Source: a virus. Taken from it: a stretch of DNA of 22,040 nt. A model generated the notes under the pieces. That model was not told where the DNA came from, did not search any database, and saw nothing but the letters and a program-made list of their open reading frames with translations. Positions 1-8,405 of this stretch are shown piece after piece (positions within the stretch are counted from its first letter, which is position 1; each line of letters begins with the position of its first letter). Both the position numbers and the translations under genes were made by a program. The DNA lies in the IMG/VR virus record IMGVR_UViG_3300029267_003710, positions 1 to 22,040 of that record; one strand, written 5' to 3'.

Positions 1-1
1 A

Positions 2-739
2 GCTGCAATAACAGCAGATGAAGAAAACAAACTTGCCAGTCTATTCCACTTGCTTTTTCCAAAAACGAGAAGATCTGGAAAAGCAATGCATCCTACAGCA
101 GGTTTAATGGATGAAGGCACTACTTTTGATATTAATAAAGAAGGTAAAGTTTCATTTGTTATTAGCCCATCTTCTACATCTGATCCGTTGGGCGAAGGTA
201 GAAGTGTGGAGGGAGCTATTTTAGGTGGGACTAAACTCTATTTGGGCAGACAAACAAATACCCCTACTGGAGAGCAAAAAGAATCTCTTAGATTTGATAC
301 AGCAGGTAAGATTAAAGGTACAGTAGGAAGAGATGAAGGGGTTTTGGGAGAATCTATAAATATTACAACACAAGGCGGGATAAATGTAACAATACAACAG
401 CCAGTTACAGCAGGCCCTGATTCTGGTAAATCTCTAAAAATAACTGTGCAGAGTGGAAACGTTGAACTCAATAATACAGGGCCAGGAACAATTGAAGTTA
501 AAACTCCTCAGAATAATATTAAAATGGATGGTACAACAGGACAACTTGATATTAAAAGTCCTAGTGGTAATGTAAATATCGAAGCGACAGCACAAAATGT
601 TAATATTCGAACAGTAGGAGGACAAGTTCAATTACAAGGCCCTACATTGCCTTTGGCGGGAGTGGTTACTCAAAAGCATGTGTGTGCTTTTACTGGAATG
701 CCTCATCCGCAAGGGTCATCTAATGTATTGGCAACATAA
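2..739 (+). CDS. Baseplate central spike protein, C-terminal part (5' end cut by window edge)
   Basis: The reading frame is open from base 2, so the gene starts before the window and 245 C-terminal residues are visible. The Leu codon at position 50 could be read as a TTG start, but in-frame coding upstream argues against it. The segment coded at about 400-650 is a run of short, regular beta strands (GNVELNN, GTIEVKT, QLDIKS, GNVNIEA, NVNIRTV, GQVQLQG). This is the pattern of the triple-stranded beta-helix needle of T4 gp5 / P2 gpV-type spikes. The last 25 residues (VVTQKHVCAFTGMPHPQGSS, then NVLAT) form a compact Cys/His-bearing tip like those that cap phage spikes. Its stop codon overlaps the next start (TAATG). 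The position ahead of the W-, J- and I-like genes fits a spike. The family call is by fold pattern, not by a database match. Confidence 0.75.
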   Translation, partial: AAITADEENKLASLFHLLFPKTRRSGKAMHPTAGLMDEGTTFDINKEGKVSFVISPSSTSDPLGEGRSVEGAILGGTKLYLGRQTNTPTGEQKESLRFDTAGKIKGTVGRDEGVLGESINITTQGGINVTIQQPVTAGPDSGKSLKITVQSGNVELNNTGPGTIEVKTPQNNIKMDGTTGQLDIKSPSGNVNIEATAQNVNIRTVGGQVQLQGPTLPLAGVVTQKHVCAFTGMPHPQGSSNVLAT

Positions 740-1437
740 TGCCGTTAGTCCCTAATACAATGCGTACTCGCGTTATTAATAGTTTGAACACTTCAGGTAA
801 TTTTTCTATTGGTTCTTCAGGCCCAACTTATGCTTTAGTAGATGCTGCTTGTCAGGCTTTTGTACCACTTTGGGTAACTTCAATATCTGCTGATATGCGT
901 CCAGGGACTGGCCCACCACCTCCTGGAGTTTATTTACATGCCCACTCCTTTACAGGGGCTAATTTAATTACAATTACAAATGCTTATCAAACATCTATTT
1001 ATGGTTTTGCTGTTGCCTCTGAGGAATTTGGAATACCTCCAATGCCTCCTGCTCTAACAGCAATGTTATTTTTAACACAGTGTTGGGCACAGGAATTTAT
1101 AAAATTTGTTGATAGTATGTGGTTAAGATCTAATATTCAAGATGGGGGAGTTGTTCATAACCACTTTAATCGTCCGCCTCCTGCTCCTCCGACTAACACT
1201 CATTGGGAATCACTTGATTCCGATACTAAGATTGCTGGGTATACTACCATATTGGTTCGATCTATAAGTAACTGTATGACTACGAAGATGGGATCGACAA
1301 AGTTTAATCCGTCTGACCCTTTATCTCAGTTTAATTCTTTTATTACTGAACTGACCAAGGCTTTTTTAGAGGAAATCAGAGATAATTCTGTAATAGTTCC
1401 GATTGTAGGGGCTGGGCATATTCATGCTTTATTATAA
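739..1437 (+). CDS. Uncharacterised protein of the baseplate operon
   Basis: This 232-residue protein is not recognised. Its ATG overlaps the upstream stop by one base (TAATG), so it is translationally coupled to the spike gene. It has no signal peptide. A hydrophobic, Pro-rich stretch lies around residues 90-130 (FGIPPMPPALTAMLFLTQ), a Pro cluster RPPPAPP near residue 145, and a C-terminal tail ending GAGHIHALL. The C-terminal third looks helical (FNSFITELTKAFLEEI). Its place between the spike and the wedge genes suggests a virion or baseplate-assembly component of the hub, but nothing in the sequence shows a specific role. The coding call is firm: it is a long uninterrupted frame with tight junctions on both sides. 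Confidence 0.7.
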   Translation: MPLVPNTMRTRVINSLNTSGNFSIGSSGPTYALVDAACQAFVPLWVTSISADMRPGTGPPPPGVYLHAHSFTGANLITITNAYQTSIYGFAVASEEFGIPPMPPALTAMLFLTQCWAQEFIKFVDSMWLRSNIQDGGVVHNHFNRPPPAPPTNTHWESLDSDTKIAGYTTILVRSISNCMTTKMGSTKFNPSDPLSQFNSFITELTKAFLEEIRDNSVIVPIVGAGHIHALL

Positions 1438-1448
1438 GGATAAAAAAG

Positions 1449-2240
1449 ATGTTTGATTATCTAGGTACTTTTACACGATCTCAGTGGAATGTTCTTAAAT
1501 CTTTTATAATAGCAGAGAAATTAGATATTAGTTATCGTCTTACTCATCTAACTGCTTTACAAACTAGACTCAAATCTCTAAGAGAAAAATTAATGCTCGC
1601 TGATAATGCTTTAGGTGGTACTTCTTTAACTGGAAATGCCGGAGATTCAAGTACAGTTGTTAGTGAAGGCACTACTGCAGCCCAGGCTTTAATTAAGCAA
1701 TTACCAAATCAATCCAGATATGGTGCAAGTATACCTACAGTAGTTGGAGGCGACCGTCCATGGCAGGATGAACCTATTTCTTTTAATAAACTAGTTATTT
1801 CTGATCAAGGTATAGACGATTTATCAAATGGAATTTTAGTTGAAGATTTAAAACATTGGATTTATGAACAAATTAAACGGCGTAAAGAATATATAGAATA
1901 TAAATTAAAAAAGGTTAATGACGCTATTGAACAAATAGAATACGAAAAACAATTGTTGACGGCTATACAAGTTACTACTACAAGTGCTTATCTTGAATCT
2001 AGGATTAGGACAATAGAAGGCAGATTTATGAACCCAAATTACCAGAATTCATCACTGTTTGAGACTGCCGAATCCTTTAGAACCTTTCCAAAGTTACCTG
2101 CAGTAGCTTCTCAGACAGAAATTGGTTTAGCTACAAAATCACAAAGTGTTATTGATCAGGAGACCACTAGTAGTGTCCTTAAATATAACGCTAATGTTCG
2201 TAAACCTTCGACTAAAGGTTATGGAAGGTCGGGAGGTTAA
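1449..2240 (+). CDS. Uncharacterised coiled-coil protein of the baseplate operon
   Basis: This 263-residue protein starts at an ATG with AAGGA at 1436-1440, 8 bases upstream. Its N-terminal 50 residues are predicted helical (SQWNVLKSFIIAEKLDISYR, then an amphipathic stretch to LREKLML). A Gly/Ser/Thr-rich linker follows at about 55-80. A second long charged helix at about 130-172 (VEDLKHWIYEQIKRRKEYIE and onward) has coiled-coil character. The C-terminus is polar and ends KGYGRSGG. I do not recognise the family. It lies between the spike gene and the gp25/W-like gene, with only 2 bases to the next start, so a structural or assembly role in the baseplate is the simplest inference. Confidence 0.7.
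   Translation: MFDYLGTFTRSQWNVLKSFIIAEKLDISYRLTHLTALQTRLKSLREKLMLADNALGGTSLTGNAGDSSTVVSEGTTAAQALIKQLPNQSRYGASIPTVVGGDRPWQDEPISFNKLVISDQGIDDLSNGILVEDLKHWIYEQIKRRKEYIEYKLKKVNDAIEQIEYEKQLLTAIQVTTTSAYLESRIRTIEGRFMNPNYQNSSLFETAESFRTFPKLPAVASQTEIGLATKSQSVIDQETTSSVLKYNANVRKPSTKGYGRSGG
2231..2236 (+). promoter_or_regulatory. Shine-Dalgarno site (GGGAGG) for a TTG start
   Basis: GGGAGG lies inside the last codons of the upstream gene, 6 bases before the TTG at 2243. It decides the start of the gp25/W-like gene, which has no ATG near this point, and the protein from this TTG carries the conserved-looking HVCPH segment. Confidence 0.75.
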
Positions 2241-2242
2241 AA

Positions 2243-3046
2243 TTGTCGGTTGATTTTTCGTTATCTCATGTTTGTCCACATAAGGTCTATTGGGAACATT
2301 TAGAGTTAGAATCAGATAGGCGATCTTTGAAACCTTTGAGACCACCCTCTAGCGAAAGTGTTACCCTTAGAGTTAATGGCTTTGTTGTTACTAGAGATAA
2401 TTTGGTGTGGGGTTATGATTTAGTTAAAGATCCTGCAAGAATTGATGGTGGTAGGATGGTTTATTTTAGAAATAAGATTAAATCAACTGGAGATCTTTTT
2501 GAATTTTCTTACAATACTTCTGCTTCAAATTGTAGACGGTGTGCTGGCCTAAGAGTTGAGGATGATTTCTTTTTTAATCCTCTGGGTTTGATTGTTATTC
2601 TTAAAGACGAAGCAAAACTTACCCAAGATATGCGTAAATTTGTTATTACGAAAAGATCCTCAAATTCTTTTCATCCTTATATTGGTGCAGGCATAATTGA
2701 AATGATTGGTTCAAAGTTACTTGACGCTGGTTTTACTGAAGTTACAATGACTGAAGAAATTGTTGAGACTCTTGAAAATTTGAAAAATCTCCAATTACAA
2801 CAACAAAATATACAAACAGTAACTGATCGAGAATTTATTTATAGAGTTATTTTGGTAAATGTACAACAAAGTAAGATTGACCCTTCGGTTTTTAATGTTC
2901 AAGTTGTTGCTGTAAATAAGGCTGGTGAAACAGCTGAAGTAGAACAAACGTTAAGTGTTCCAGGCGCCCAAAATTTATTATATGGAGACCCACGAGGAGT
3001 TCCAGGTGATTCCAATTATCTTGGCTCCTCACAAGAAATTAGATAG
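2243..3046 (+). CDS. gp25/W-like baseplate wedge protein with Cys-containing N-terminal extension
   Basis: This 267-residue protein begins at TTG, set by the GGGAGG site. The region from residue 112 to about 240 follows the gp25/W plan: a Gly-containing turn (NPLGLIVILKDEAKLTQDMR), then VITKRSSNSFHPYIGAGIIE, in the place of the family's ...LLT..GSN..HP.YG... signature. A helix (about 170-190) and a final strand pair (FIYRVILVNVQQ, FNVQVVAVNK) complete it. The N-terminal 110 residues are an addition, with HVCPH at 9-13 and CRRCAG at 97-102, which could together bind one zinc. It is followed after 10 bases by the J-like gene, the same order as P2 W-J. Family members are usually about 110-150 residues, so this one is nearly double length. 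The assignment rests on motif pattern and gene order. Confidence 0.7.
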   Translation: MSVDFSLSHVCPHKVYWEHLELESDRRSLKPLRPPSSESVTLRVNGFVVTRDNLVWGYDLVKDPARIDGGRMVYFRNKIKSTGDLFEFSYNTSASNCRRCAGLRVEDDFFFNPLGLIVILKDEAKLTQDMRKFVITKRSSNSFHPYIGAGIIEMIGSKLLDAGFTEVTMTEEIVETLENLKNLQLQQQNIQTVTDREFIYRVILVNVQQSKIDPSVFNVQVVAVNKAGETAEVEQTLSVPGAQNLLYGDPRGVPGDSNYLGSSQEIR

Positions 3047-3056
3047 TGAGGCATAA

Positions 3057-6000
3057 ATGGCTGCTCCGCCTGCTCCTGTAATTACGTTACCGAATAGTGG
3101 CATAAATTTTTCGACGAATATTGCCCAGCAATCAGTTTCTGGGACCTGTGACGCTTCTACTCATGAAATTAGAGTAAATGGAAGTCCTGTTGGGGTTGAT
3201 TATACTCCTGGAGATACTGTTTGGTCATTCCCTGATAGAACTTTAGAATCAGGAGAGAATACCTTTTCTGTTACTGCTTTAAATGTCTCTATGGAAGAAA
3301 GTCTACCAGATACTATAACAATTACTCTTTTAGGTGACGATGAGCTTTCTTTGGTTGTTACTGCTCCAACTGGTATTTCAACTGAATCTAAGAAAGATTC
3401 AGTTACAGCCTCTTGGGTTAAGAATCCTGAGCCTCAAGTCGTGGGTTATAATCTTTATGGAAGTACTGATCCAGGAGGAGGCGTTACTGGTTATACACGT
3501 TTAAATGTGGATTATATTTCAAATCCATATAAATCGGAAGAGATAGAAACTCTATTAACTGAAGAGATAGAACAGGCTGGGACTATTAAAAAGGTTATAG
3601 ATACATATCAGATACAAACTCGGATCTATTATGCTTTTACCCAGACTTTAGATCCAACTACAGGGGAGTCGCTTCAAGCGGGTGTTAGAAGATATTTTGT
3701 AGCAACTGCTGTGGGTTTTGATCCAGTATTAAATGAAGAAGTGGAGAGTATTTATAGCGGAGAAGTCAGTGGATTACCTCAGTTAATTGATACTTCAATT
3801 AAAGATTTAGTGCCTAGGACTTCTTATGATGTTTCCATAAGTCAGATTACTAGAATTCAAGAAACAAATCCAAATGTTGATTTAAAGCCAGGCACAGTCA
3901 CCCGAGATGTGATGATTGACCCACCTTCTGAAGAATTTGAAAGACTTTATATTGTTCAAGATTTTGTTCATAGATCTCAAAGCTTTTTGACCCTCGTTGC
4001 TTTTGATGACGCAGATGGTGACGGTATTAGTGACCCGGTAGAAGATTCTCCCCAAAAACAAGCTTTAAAACAAGCTTTGTTTTTAGAGACCGATGAAGCC
4101 ACACAACAATTAATTGATGAGGCATTTACTAAATTAGCTGGAGACTTCAATGTAGAGCGTAAAGAAGCAACAGCTTCTCGGGGATCTTTAACTATTTATA
4201 CGTTATCATCAGCAGCTCCAACAAAAGATATTGTTGTTAATCAAGGAGCATTATTCTCAACGACTCCAGATTCTTCAACAAATACTCCGGCAATTTTATT
4301 TGTAGCTTTATCAGAGGCTCGGATTCGTGTTTCTTCTCTTTCCTTATTTTTTAATCCAAGAACAAATCGTTACGAAGTCACATTTCCGGTAGAAGCTCAA
4401 GAATCTGGAGCTTCTGGGAATGTTTCAGCGAATACTATTGTGAATATTGTGAGTGGTGTAAATGAACCGGCAGGTGTAACAAATGATCTTGCTTTTGCTT
4501 TTGGCACAGATCAAGAGAGTAATGTTAGTTTGGCAACACGTGCAATGTTAGCTTTTGTTTCTCTTGATACTGGAACAAAAGGTGGTTATCTCGCAACTGC
4601 TTTAGCTGTACCAAATGTTGTGCGTTCCCAGGTTATAGATGCTGGTAATACTTATATGGAGAGAGACTGGGATGAAGTTCGTTTAAAGCATATAGGAGGG
4701 AAGGTAGATGTTTATATTCAAGGTGAAGTAATAAATGAGATAACCGAAAGATTTGCTTTTCAATATCCGGAAATACAAGATGAGTTAGCTTCTGTTGAAA
4801 ATGTTGCAATGTTTCAATTTCGAGTTTTAAATACAGAAGTTACTGTAGAAACTCCTATTTTTGAAGTGACAAAAGTTCGGAATCTTACTCGTTTAAATGA
4901 TTATGATTTAACTGGTTATTCCATTGTAGATGGGGTAATCATAGATTTAGATGAAACGAACCCAGCAAATATTGCTATAGGCCTTGATAGTCTAGATACA
5001 ATAGAAGTTACATATAAATATGTACCAGTAGTCACACATATCTTTAATAATCAACCAATTATTGAGGTCACCGATGTAACAGGGGAAGTTTCTGGGGACC
5101 TTAATGATAATTATAATGTCTATAGAGAAGAAGATCCACTTTTGCTTGGAGATTCAACACAAGCCTCAGATTCTATTGAAATTTTTAAATATGGAAGCAA
5201 GCCTGTCGATTCTTTACAATCGACAACAGAGGATTTAGTTTTATCTGGAGAACAGGAGGTCGAATTAGCAAAGGTAGGAATTATAGAATCAACAATTGTT
5301 GTTAAAAATGAAGCACAGACTATTACATATACTAAAGATGTAGATTATTCAATTACTATTGGTACTTATGAAACAGCATCTTATATTAATCGTCTTGCGA
5401 GTGGTTCAATTGGGAGTGGTGATTTAGTAAAAGTCAGTTATCAAAGTGGTGAAAATGTTGTTGTTAAATATCTGCATAATTCTTTATTAGGGGAAGTACA
5501 GGAAGAAGTTAATGAAATGAAACATGTTACTGCAGATGTTTTGGTTAAGACTGCTCAGAAAAATGATACCACTATTGAAGCGATAGCAGTAATTGATAGT
5601 TCAGCTGACGAAGTAACTGTAGATCAAACTATACGTACAAGAATTTCACGTTATATGGCTAATTCGCCTATTGGTTTTTCTGTGCACCAAGGAGATATTA
5701 TAGCGATTATTGCAAATACATCAGGTGTTATTTATACTGTATTATCTCCTGGTTTAACAAAACTTGTTCGTTCAAATGACTCAAGAGTTTTCAGAGAGGA
5801 AGTAGCACCCACTTGGCAGTGGTATTATTTGGATCATGTTGATGTTTATATTACGTCTGTAGATGTTCTACAATATAATACGATTGATGGAGGGGGGCGA
5901 AAAAAGCAAATTGGAACTGGCCCTGGTTATATTTTTAGACATGTAGAAATATTTGAAGATAATGAACCTTTAACTATGGTAGATGCAGAGGCTGATGTTG

Positions 6001-6203
6001 GACGAGTTGCGGGTCAAGGTTTCATTAAGGGTGACGGTCGTTTATTAGTGAGTACTTTAGATGGCGCTTTGCCTAGTACCCACTCTTATAAAGTAACGTA
6101 TTATGTTTATAATGAAACAGGTGCTTATGATATACAAGCAGTTGACTTTGAATATTTGGCTCTTGGTGAACTAAACTTGACTTTGAGAGCGCAGTCTAGT
6201 TAA
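3057..6203 (+). CDS. Baseplate J-like (T4 gp6-like) wedge protein with N-terminal Ig/Fn3-like domains
   Basis: This 1048-residue protein has GTGAGG at 3046-3051 ahead of its ATG. Residues about 5-93 look like an Ig-like beta sandwich (PAPVITLPNSG ... ENTFSVTALN ... DTITITLLG). Residues about 100-240 are Fn3-like (SVTASWVKNPEPQVVGYNLY). DDADGDGISDPVED at 317-330 is a calcium-loop-like Asp cluster. Residues about 290-560 carry the J-like core: external-start phrase DIVVNQGALFST, the FGTDQESNVSLATRAMLAF helix, DTGTKGGYLATALAVPNVV, and HIGGKVDVYIQG. A second J-type segment follows (ADVLVKTAQ ... QTIRTRISRYM ... HQGDIIAIIANTSGVIYTVL), then a C-terminal beta region. J-like proteins join neighbouring wedges at the baseplate rim. 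Its stop overlaps the next ATG by one base. The core call is strong; the Ig/Fn3 calls are by strand pattern. Confidence 0.87.
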   Translation: MAAPPAPVITLPNSGINFSTNIAQQSVSGTCDASTHEIRVNGSPVGVDYTPGDTVWSFPDRTLESGENTFSVTALNVSMEESLPDTITITLLGDDELSLVVTAPTGISTESKKDSVTASWVKNPEPQVVGYNLYGSTDPGGGVTGYTRLNVDYISNPYKSEEIETLLTEEIEQAGTIKKVIDTYQIQTRIYYAFTQTLDPTTGESLQAGVRRYFVATAVGFDPVLNEEVESIYSGEVSGLPQLIDTSIKDLVPRTSYDVSISQITRIQETNPNVDLKPGTVTRDVMIDPPSEEFERLYIVQDFVHRSQSFLTLVAFDDADGDGISDPVEDSPQKQALKQALFLETDEATQQLIDEAFTKLAGDFNVERKEATASRGSLTIYTLSSAAPTKDIVVNQGALFSTTPDSSTNTPAILFVALSEARIRVSSLSLFFNPRTNRYEVTFPVEAQESGASGNVSANTIVNIVSGVNEPAGVTNDLAFAFGTDQESNVSLATRAMLAFVSLDTGTKGGYLATALAVPNVVRSQVIDAGNTYMERDWDEVRLKHIGGKVDVYIQGEVINEITERFAFQYPEIQDELASVENVAMFQFRVLNTEVTVETPIFEVTKVRNLTRLNDYDLTGYSIVDGVIIDLDETNPANIAIGLDSLDTIEVTYKYVPVVTHIFNNQPIIEVTDVTGEVSGDLNDNYNVYREEDPLLLGDSTQASDSIEIFKYGSKPVDSLQSTTEDLVLSGEQEVELAKVGIIESTIVVKNEAQTITYTKDVDYSITIGTYETASYINRLASGSIGSGDLVKVSYQSGENVVVKYLHNSLLGEVQEEVNEMKHVTADVLVKTAQKNDTTIEAIAVIDSSADEVTVDQTIRTRISRYMANSPIGFSVHQGDIIAIIANTSGVIYTVLSPGLTKLVRSNDSRVFREEVAPTWQWYYLDHVDVYITSVDVLQYNTIDGGGRKKQIGTGPGYIFRHVEIFEDNEPLTMVDAEADVGRVAGQGFIKGDGRLLVSTLDGALPSTHSYKVTYYVYNETGAYDIQAVDFEYLALGELNLTLRAQSS

Positions 6204-8314
6204 TGTCAAATTTACAGTTTAATGCCGAATTTTTTAGAGATGGGCAACAAAGAAGAGTTCTATTGTGGAATGAAACTAATACTGTTTTACAGAAACTTCT
6301 CAGTCAACTCCCAAGTAATTATATCTCAACAATACCTTCTACAAATTACGCTACTTTTCAAAAAGCAATTGCTGAAGAATCTGGTTTAGCCCGTATTACC
6401 CATGAAGACATACAGAATGACTTTTATTATGAAACAACACGATCTGCTTTTTTATATCAGGTTTTGGGTTACCTTTTACATGGTACTCAGGTAGAAAAGT
6501 TTTTCCCTCCGAATTATACTGATGAACAGTACCGCAATTTTTTAATTGCTCTAAAAACCGTACTATTTGGTGGAAGCCGCCCTAAAAATATAGAAACAGG
6601 AACTCAAATATTTACTGAGGTTCCAATAAGTGTTGTTGAGATCTTTAAATTAATACCTCCTTATGGTGATAGTCTTGCTTATGATATTTCAGATCAATTC
6701 GGTTGGTATTTTGAAATAGATGTTCCAGAAATTGGGCCGTTTGATTTGGCTGGGTTGGAAGGCGGTTTAAATTTCTTAGCAAAAATTATTAAACCTGCCC
6801 ATACTTGGTATGAATTACACCTTATTTATAGAGATACTTATTACACAACAGGTAAATGCATTACTCTTTTAGGTTCAACTGGTTATCTTTTAGCTGCCAG
6901 AATTGTCGTAGATAAAACTGCGGGCAGTGATCTAGTTTTAATAGATGGTGTTATAGAAAATTCAGTTCGTAATCGAATAACTTCTTTAACTGATCCATCT
7001 TTAAAAGTTGGTAATAATGTTAGAGTTGTAACAGATAGTAATACAACTTTTCGAGATAATATTGGTAATACCTTAACTTTTTCTGATTTAAATATTAATG
7101 ATCTTGTTTATGTTGAGGGTACAATAGTAGATGCTCCAATTAATGCTGATGGTTTTTATAACCAACTTAAAACTACACCGACAGCAATTTGTGATGTTGT
7201 AAAATCTGATCTTTTTGATTATGACTATGATGATGCCCGTAAGTGCTGCGAAGATCTTAGAGAATTAAAACATATTGTAGCTGAGGATATTACAGGTAAG
7301 AATTATACTCTAGATGCTTATCCGCCAAGTCGAACTTTCTATACTCAATTTGGCCCTTATACTGATTCATCTGGTAATTTGACTTATGATGTAAGTGATC
7401 TTACAGTTAAGGTGAATGGGATCCCTGTAGCTGTCCAACAAATCTTTCCTCAGATTGGTGTTATTTTGTTAACAGTAGCACCTTTGGCTGGTGCTACAGT
7501 AACTGTCACTTATTACTATTTTGAAGAACCTTATTTACATATGGCCCTAAATACATTTGGTTCTCTTTTAAATGACTATCATAATGATATGATCGGGAGA
7601 CTTCCACAGAACACTGTTTTATATCCTGCTCCATTTACTACATGCGACCCAATACAGATTACCTATGATTATAAAGGTTTTGAATTAGCCTATTCGGCAG
7701 TTTTAAATGATAATATAAAGTATTCATTACTATTGAATGATACAAGCCGTTTAAATGTTAATGGGAGTACATTAAATCATTATAATGTTATAGATAGTCG
7801 ATCTCCGATCATCAAATATGGGGCTGATTGGGTAGGGCCTCCAGATATTCATTTTTTATCTGGAACTACGACATTACCTCCGGATACGCCTTTAATGAAA
7901 CTTACAATGGATGTAATTACTGCTCAAATAGAATATTCAATAATTCCAGGAGATAGTGATGTTTTAAATTCTTTGACTGATTTACTTAATTCTTTAGCTT
8001 TACCTTTCAGATTGAATTATGTAAGCTACAATGTTATCAATAGTTTTAGATATGCTATATATACATGTATGTCGGAGTTTTTAGAAACTACCACTTCTGG
8101 AACTGGAGGCTATCTTTCGATTGCTTGTGACAATAGATTAGATATTTCTTTAAGCGGTGATTTCCTAAGTGATACTTATAGCGGTATGACAGATACAAGT
8201 TGTGGTATTTCGTTACAAGGCTTTGAGTGTAATGACCAAGCATGTCATCTGAATGAAGATGATAATGAACGTGATAGAGTTGGGCCAATAGGTGTTTTAC
8301 TGTTAGGACCTTAA
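6203..8314 (+). CDS. Large baseplate protein, gpI-like N-terminus with long beta-rich extension
   Basis: This 703-residue protein is coupled to the J-like gene by a TAATG overlap. The N-terminal 210 residues resemble the P2 gpI type baseplate-fibre adaptor: a helical start, then FLIALKTVLFGGSRPKNIETG at about 113-133, and a closing LAKIIKPAHTWYELHLIYRD at about 190-210. The remaining 490 residues are an extension. One OB-like beta segment lies near 240-310 (GNNVRVVTDSNTTFRDNIGN). A second beta domain near 395-435 ends GATVTVTYYYFEEP, a strand pattern also used in the fibre proteins downstream. The C-terminus is Cys-rich (TSCGIS, FECNDQACHLNEDD) and may bind metal or form disulfides. Position after J supports the I-type role, which is to attach fibres to the wedge. 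gpI itself is about 180 residues, so this is far longer, and the extension is unassigned. Confidence 0.7.
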   Translation: MSNLQFNAEFFRDGQQRRVLLWNETNTVLQKLLSQLPSNYISTIPSTNYATFQKAIAEESGLARITHEDIQNDFYYETTRSAFLYQVLGYLLHGTQVEKFFPPNYTDEQYRNFLIALKTVLFGGSRPKNIETGTQIFTEVPISVVEIFKLIPPYGDSLAYDISDQFGWYFEIDVPEIGPFDLAGLEGGLNFLAKIIKPAHTWYELHLIYRDTYYTTGKCITLLGSTGYLLAARIVVDKTAGSDLVLIDGVIENSVRNRITSLTDPSLKVGNNVRVVTDSNTTFRDNIGNTLTFSDLNINDLVYVEGTIVDAPINADGFYNQLKTTPTAICDVVKSDLFDYDYDDARKCCEDLRELKHIVAEDITGKNYTLDAYPPSRTFYTQFGPYTDSSGNLTYDVSDLTVKVNGIPVAVQQIFPQIGVILLTVAPLAGATVTVTYYYFEEPYLHMALNTFGSLLNDYHNDMIGRLPQNTVLYPAPFTTCDPIQITYDYKGFELAYSAVLNDNIKYSLLLNDTSRLNVNGSTLNHYNVIDSRSPIIKYGADWVGPPDIHFLSGTTTLPPDTPLMKLTMDVITAQIEYSIIPGDSDVLNSLTDLLNSLALPFRLNYVSYNVINSFRYAIYTCMSEFLETTTSGTGGYLSIACDNRLDISLSGDFLSDTYSGMTDTSCGISLQGFECNDQACHLNEDDNERDRVGPIGVLLLGP

Positions 8315-8405
8315 AATAGTTCACTAATACATCTGAATTAAAGTTATGCGATTCGAAGATACTTATAAAATCAGGAGAAATGTAGATCAATTTAGAGGAT
8401 CTGAA
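8315..8405. other. Short leader between the I-like gene and the next virion gene
   Basis: This 91-base stretch is one of only two sizeable gaps in the array. If the downstream gene starts at 8346 rather than 8406, two thirds of it is coding. The 20 extra residues then begin MRFEDTYKI, which parallels MRFNEEYRV after the 8406 start. I see no hairpin with a T tract and no convincing promoter. Confidence 0.4.
8394..8399 (+). promoter_or_regulatory. Shine-Dalgarno site (AGAGGA) favouring the 8406 start
   Basis: AGAGGA sits 6 bases before the ATG at 8406. The alternative in-frame ATG at 8346 has only AT-rich sequence before it and no SD match, so 8406 is preferred. Confidence 0.6.

Noticed and set aside
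3538-3572. Direct repeat GAAGAGATAGAA in the J-like gene
   Set aside because: Two copies coding EEIE twice in a charged helix; ordinary low-complexity coding repeat.
8373-8385. AGGAG followed by ATG and an immediate TAG, as a start-stop element
   Set aside because: The spacing between AGGAG and the ATG is only 2 bases, too short for initiation.
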